Shown here piece by piece: positions 61,129 through 64,000 of a stretch of 64,000 nt of DNA (position 1 is its first letter; every line of letters starts with the position of its first letter). The position numbers and the translations under genes are program-made. Below the pieces are notes generated by a model. It did not search any database. It had not been told where the DNA came from and saw nothing but the letters and a program-made list of their open reading frames with translations. The stretch is from Methylomonas sp. ZR1 (lineage in GTDB: Bacteria > Pseudomonadota > Gammaproteobacteria > Methylococcales > Methylomonadaceae), in the NCBI RefSeq assembly GCF_013141865.1, contig NZ_RCST01000001.1, forward strand, positions 2,480,001-2,544,000, given 5' to 3'.

Positions 61129-61500
61129 ATGACGATTTTATTTTTCTCGCTAAGAGGCGTACCCACGGACGAAGCGGACGATGTTCGGCAGTTACTGGCC
61201 GACAACGATATTGAATTTTACGAAACGTCAGCAGGCAACTGGGGCATTTCCATGCCGGCTATCTGGCTTTATCAACGCGATGACGTCGATAAAGCCAGAC
61301 AATTATTCAACGAATACCAACAAGAACGCGCCCTAAACCAACGCGCACTGTACCGGCAATTGAAGGCGCAAGGCGAATACCAAGGCTTTTTCCGCCACAA
61401 TCTGAACAAGCCCATCCGATTTCTCGGCTATAGCCTAGTCATTGCCCTGATTTTTTACGTCTCTTTGAAATGGTTGTTCGAGCTGGGCCTAGGCCTTTGA
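61129..61500 (+). CDS. DUF6164-like membrane-anchored protein
   Basis: This protein of about 123 residues starts MTILFFSLRGVPTDEADDVR, so I use the ATG at 61129 rather than 61117. The N-terminal half resembles a small ferredoxin-like sensor domain (LLADNDIEFYETSAGNWGI). The C-terminal half has one TM helix (FLGYSLVIALIFYVSLKWLF). It matches the DUF6164 pattern; function unknown. Confidence 0.75.
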   Translation: MTILFFSLRGVPTDEADDVRQLLADNDIEFYETSAGNWGISMPAIWLYQRDDVDKARQLFNEYQQERALNQRALYRQLKAQGEYQGFFRHNLNKPIRFLGYSLVIALIFYVSLKWLFELGLGL

Positions 61501-61507
61501 ATCGTCG

Positions 61508-61744
61508 TTAGTTAGACTGCAATATCGTCAACATCCGTTGGGCGTGTTCCGCCACTTCTATACCCAGGTCGGTCAGATACCCACCGTCATGCTGGGTGAC
61601 CAATCCTTTGTCGAACAGACGTTGCGCCGCCGCGATCAATACCGGCTCGGCATTGCCATGCACCTTGACGCCTTCTTGTACGGACTCCAGATTGAACAAG
61701 GATAAAAATTTGATTTCCGCGACCAATTCTTCGGTTAAAAGCAT
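61508..61744 (-). CDS. TIGR02647 family small DNA-binding-like protein
   Basis: This 78-residue protein contains EELVAEIKFLSLFNLES, VQEGVKVHGNA, AAAQRLFDKGLVTQHDGGYL and TDLGIEVAEHAQRMLTIL. It is a compact winged-helix-like pattern known as TIGR02647 in gammaproteobacteria. The function is uncharacterised. It is transcribed after the DUF3530 gene with a 24-base gap. Confidence 0.85.
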   Translation of the reverse strand: MLLTEELVAEIKFLSLFNLESVQEGVKVHGNAEPVLIAAAQRLFDKGLVTQHDGGYLTDLGIEVAEHAQRMLTILQSN

Positions 61745-61768
61745 GTGTTACACCCTTTGTAATAATTA

Positions 61769-62542
61769 TTAATCTTCGCTGACCGTCGTAGTCAGCCAAC
61801 TGTATACGCGCTTTACAAGCAAATCGTAATCTTGTTGATAGCCGTGATCCTCGCCATCCATTCTTATCTGCCGATACACCGGATTATCTTTACCGGCCAT
61901 ACGCCGTTGCCGGGCGCTATTGAGCACTGCCGGTAAATCAAACTCGGCATATACATCCAAAAAAGGCAATTGCACTTTTTTAATCAAATCGAGGCTTTGC
62001 GCCTGTGTTGCAGTGGTTTGCGGCACGGGCAAACTAATCGATACCAGCGCCGTCACGTCATTGGGTTTATCGGCAAGCCTGGACGTGGCCATCAAAGCGC
62101 CCATGCCGTAGCCGACAATTGCGATATGTTTCGCACCGTTTTTCAGCAGATGCTCCACAGCCGCATCAATCCGTCCACGTGCTTCTTCGAACAGCGGGTA
62201 ATAGTCTTCAGCCTGCGCGCCGCTTTCCCTGATAGGCATTTGTAAGGCAAGCGTCGCCCAATTATGCATCGGTAACGTGGTTCGCAAGCGATGAATCAAG
62301 GGCTTGGCATCGGGATGTTCGCCCATATCGTGCAGTACGATTGCCACCTGGCTGCTGTCGGTCTTTTCGGCTTCCGTGAAGAGCGCCAGAAAGGTTTTGT
62401 CGGCGGATTTCAACCAAGTCGCCTGCCCCATGGACAATTGTTGCTGAATAGCCGCAGCAAAGTCCTGCTCTCTGCGGCTATCGGTCGCAAACACCGATGT
62501 CGAAACTAGCAATAATGCCGCAAATAACGACGCATTGCGCAT
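61769..62542 (-). CDS. DUF3530 secreted alpha/beta-hydrolase-like protein
   Basis: This protein of about 257 residues has a signal peptide (SLFAALLLVSTSVFAT). The hydrolase-like core has VAIVLHDMGEHPDAKPLI, a nucleophile-elbow-like IVGYGMGALMA in which Gly-Met replaces the usual Ser, and PFLDVYAEFDLP. The missing serine makes ordinary esterase activity doubtful. The start may instead be the GTG at 62551. It follows the AI-2E family permease gene closely. Confidence 0.82.
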   Translation of the reverse strand: MRNASLFAALLLVSTSVFATDSRREQDFAAAIQQQLSMGQATWLKSADKTFLALFTEAEKTDSSQVAIVLHDMGEHPDAKPLIHRLRTTLPMHNWATLALQMPIRESGAQAEDYYPLFEEARGRIDAAVEHLLKNGAKHIAIVGYGMGALMATSRLADKPNDVTALVSISLPVPQTTATQAQSLDLIKKVQLPFLDVYAEFDLPAVLNSARQRRMAGKDNPVYRQIRMDGEDHGYQQDYDLLVKRVYSWLTTTVSED

Positions 62543-62550
62543 AGTGAACA

Positions 62551-63633
62551 CTAACCTTTGCTGTAAAAACCGCTAAAGGTATAACGCTCATGGATATGCC
62601 GCAACAGCACCATAATCACCGACGCCACCGGCAAGGCCAACAAGACGCCTAAAAACCCGAACAGCTGACCACCCGCCAGTACAGCAAACATCACTGCTAC
62701 GGGATGTAAACCGATTTTGTTTCCGACCAACCACGGCGTCAACAGCATGCCTTCCATACTCTGACCCACCGCAAAAACGATCAACACCGGCAATAAATGC
62801 ATCGCATCCTGAAATTGCAGCAAGGCCGCGATGCAGGCAAAGACGATACCGGTTATAGCGCCCATATACGGCACGAAACTGACCAAGCCGGCCAGCATGC
62901 CGATCACCAAGGCCAGTTCCAGATCCACCAACCATAAGCCGACGCTATAAATCACGCCCAGCGCCAGCATCACGTAAAACTGGCCGCGCATGAACGCACC
63001 CAACACCACGTCGGCCTCGCCGGCCAATTTGGCGACAGTGCCGGCAACGCGGCGTGGAAATAAATCGTGGATTCGCGCCACTAAGTCGTCCCAATCGCGC
63101 AGTAAATAGAAGGTAATCACCGGAATCAACACCAGATTCATCACCCAACCAACGATCACCGCACCGGAATGGGAGACAGATTGAATCAGGTTCTCGGCAA
63201 CGCCGTCGCCGTCTTGCCAATGACTCTTGATCAGATTAATCAATTGATCTTCGCGCAACGGTCTAATCGTGCGTCCCAGATATTTTTGCAAAACCGGCAC
63301 GACCGATTTGTTTATCCAGTTTAAATAAGACGGCAGTTTGTCGATGAATTCGCTGATTTGATATTCCAGGGCAGGAATGATGACGATCAGCAGCGCCGCT
63401 ATTGAAAAAATGATGCCGGAAAACACCACCATGACTGCCAGCGTCCGATTTAAACGCCAACCACGGAATTGCAAAGTTTCCAGCCTATCCACAACAGGAT
63501 CACCTAGGTAAGCGAGAATGGCCGCAAACGCAAAAGGCATCAGCACCGGCGCCAACACATACAATAGGCCGCCGAAAGCCAGTATAAAGGCCAGTACAAA
63601 CCATTTTTGCGAATCGTTCATCTCTACCATCAT
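62551..63633 (-). CDS. AI-2E family (PerM-like) transporter
   Basis: This 360-residue inner-membrane protein has about eight TM helices and the family segments FAFAAILAYLGDPVVDRLE, GLVSFVPYMGAITGIVFA, QSMEGMLLTPWLVGNKIGLH and LPVASVIMVLLRHIHERY. Members include TqsA (AI-2 export), PerM and Na+/H+ antiporters. The substrate cannot be told. The start at 63633 has AAGG near it and follows the DedA stop by six bases; an inner ATG at 63621 is possible. Confidence 0.92.
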   Translation of the reverse strand: MMVEMNDSQKWFVLAFILAFGGLLYVLAPVLMPFAFAAILAYLGDPVVDRLETLQFRGWRLNRTLAVMVVFSGIIFSIAALLIVIIPALEYQISEFIDKLPSYLNWINKSVVPVLQKYLGRTIRPLREDQLINLIKSHWQDGDGVAENLIQSVSHSGAVIVGWVMNLVLIPVITFYLLRDWDDLVARIHDLFPRRVAGTVAKLAGEADVVLGAFMRGQFYVMLALGVIYSVGLWLVDLELALVIGMLAGLVSFVPYMGAITGIVFACIAALLQFQDAMHLLPVLIVFAVGQSMEGMLLTPWLVGNKIGLHPVAVMFAVLAGGQLFGFLGVLLALPVASVIMVLLRHIHERYTFSGFYSKG

Positions 63634-63639
63634 GCGACC

Positions 63640-64000
63640 TTATTGCTTGGCTTGTTTACGGGCTTTCCAAACTTCCAGGACTATCGGCAAGATCGAAATC
63701 AACACGATGCCTAACACCACTAACTCGAAGTTTTTCTTCACCAGCGGAATATTGCCGAAGAAATAGCCGGCAAACACGCAAATCAACACCCACGCCACTC
63801 CGCCGATAATGTTATACAAAATGAAAGTGCTGTAAGGCATTTTCCCTATCCCGGCCACGAACGGCGCAAAGGTGCGCACGATAGGCACAAAGCGCGCTAA
63901 TACAATAGTTTTGCCGCCGTAGGTATCGTAGAACGCCTGGGCGCGGTCAAGATGTTCGCGGTTTACCCAACTGAGCGAATAGGCGCGTTGACCAATACTG
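63640..64000 (-). CDS. DedA family membrane protein, N-terminus cut by window edge
   Basis: About 119 C-terminal residues are visible. They include the DedA/SNARE-associated motif [21 protein letters not shown] and the following helix [20 protein letters not shown]. They end in a basic tail ([11 protein letters not shown]). DedA proteins act as undecaprenyl-phosphate or phospholipid flippases and in proton-motive-force homeostasis. The 5' part lies beyond position 64000. The gene is first in a row with the AI-2E permease and DUF3530 genes. Confidence 0.92.
   Translation of the reverse strand, partial: SIGQRAYSLSWVNREHLDRAQAFYDTYGGKTIVLARFVPIVRTFAPFVAGIGKMPYSTFILYNIIGGVAWVLICVFAGYFFGNIPLVKKNFELVVLGIVLISILPIVLEVWKARKQAKQ

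Overview
The window reads as chromosomal DNA of a gammaproteobacterial methylotroph, most likely a Methylomonas-like methanotroph. This is inference from gene content: a formylmethanofuran/formyl-H4MPT dehydrogenase subunit A homologue, doubled glnK-amtB pairs, a sigma54/NtrC-type intergenic region, LapD/LapG, and a GnnA/GnnB/LpxB lipid A set. No methane monooxygenase or rRNA marker lies in the window. I saw no tRNA or rRNA gene and no CRISPR array. The only mobile element is one IS110-family insertion sequence. Genes are dense and both edges cut a gene (an inositol monophosphatase family gene on the left, a DedA gene on the right).

Region by region. 1-7.7 kb is a nitrogen block: two glnK-amtB pairs on the minus strand, a divergent beta-barrel porin and glnA. 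Two sigma54-type promoters and NtrC-type sites lie between glnK and the porin. 7.7-13.2 kb holds sdaA, a globin-like gene, the IS110 element with a bridge-RNA-like leader, an unannotated 46-residue membrane protein and a Bax-inhibitor-1 protein. 13.3-18.5 kb holds a group 2 truncated globin, the lapD-lapG c-di-GMP/biofilm protease pair, a YgjP-like metallopeptidase, a thioredoxin-like protein, and PilZ and FHA proteins. 18.8-22.7 kb is the pta-DUF2380-ackA acetate node.

22.9-32.7 kb is the most interesting region: a predicted Zur (zinc starvation) locus. Two tandem Zur-like boxes precede a ZnuD-like TonB receptor. Behind it, on the same strand, come a COG0523 GTPase, a small membrane protein, a ZIP permease, DUF1826, a stand-alone FhcA homologue, zinc-independent GTP cyclohydrolase FolE2, and two more COG0523 GTPases. 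Placing an H4MPT-pathway hydrolase inside a zinc-starvation locus would link C1 metabolism to zinc supply. A heme-ligand-less bacterioferritin follows.

33.4-43.7 kb is a five-gene signalling operon: HD-GYP regulator, receiver-ATPase, two kinase-less PAS sensors and a hybrid histidine kinase. 44-48.4 kb holds tgt and the gnnA-gnnB-lpxB lipid A genes. 48.8-53 kb is a porin, tetraheme cytochrome c, HAMP protein and chemoreceptor set, possibly a redox-taxis unit. 53-56.1 kb is copper export (copZ, copA). The remainder is mostly housekeeping: EAL-HDOD, rhodanese, HflD, MutM, a pseudoreceiver-PP2C-ATPase protein, DUF proteins, an AI-2E family permease and DedA.
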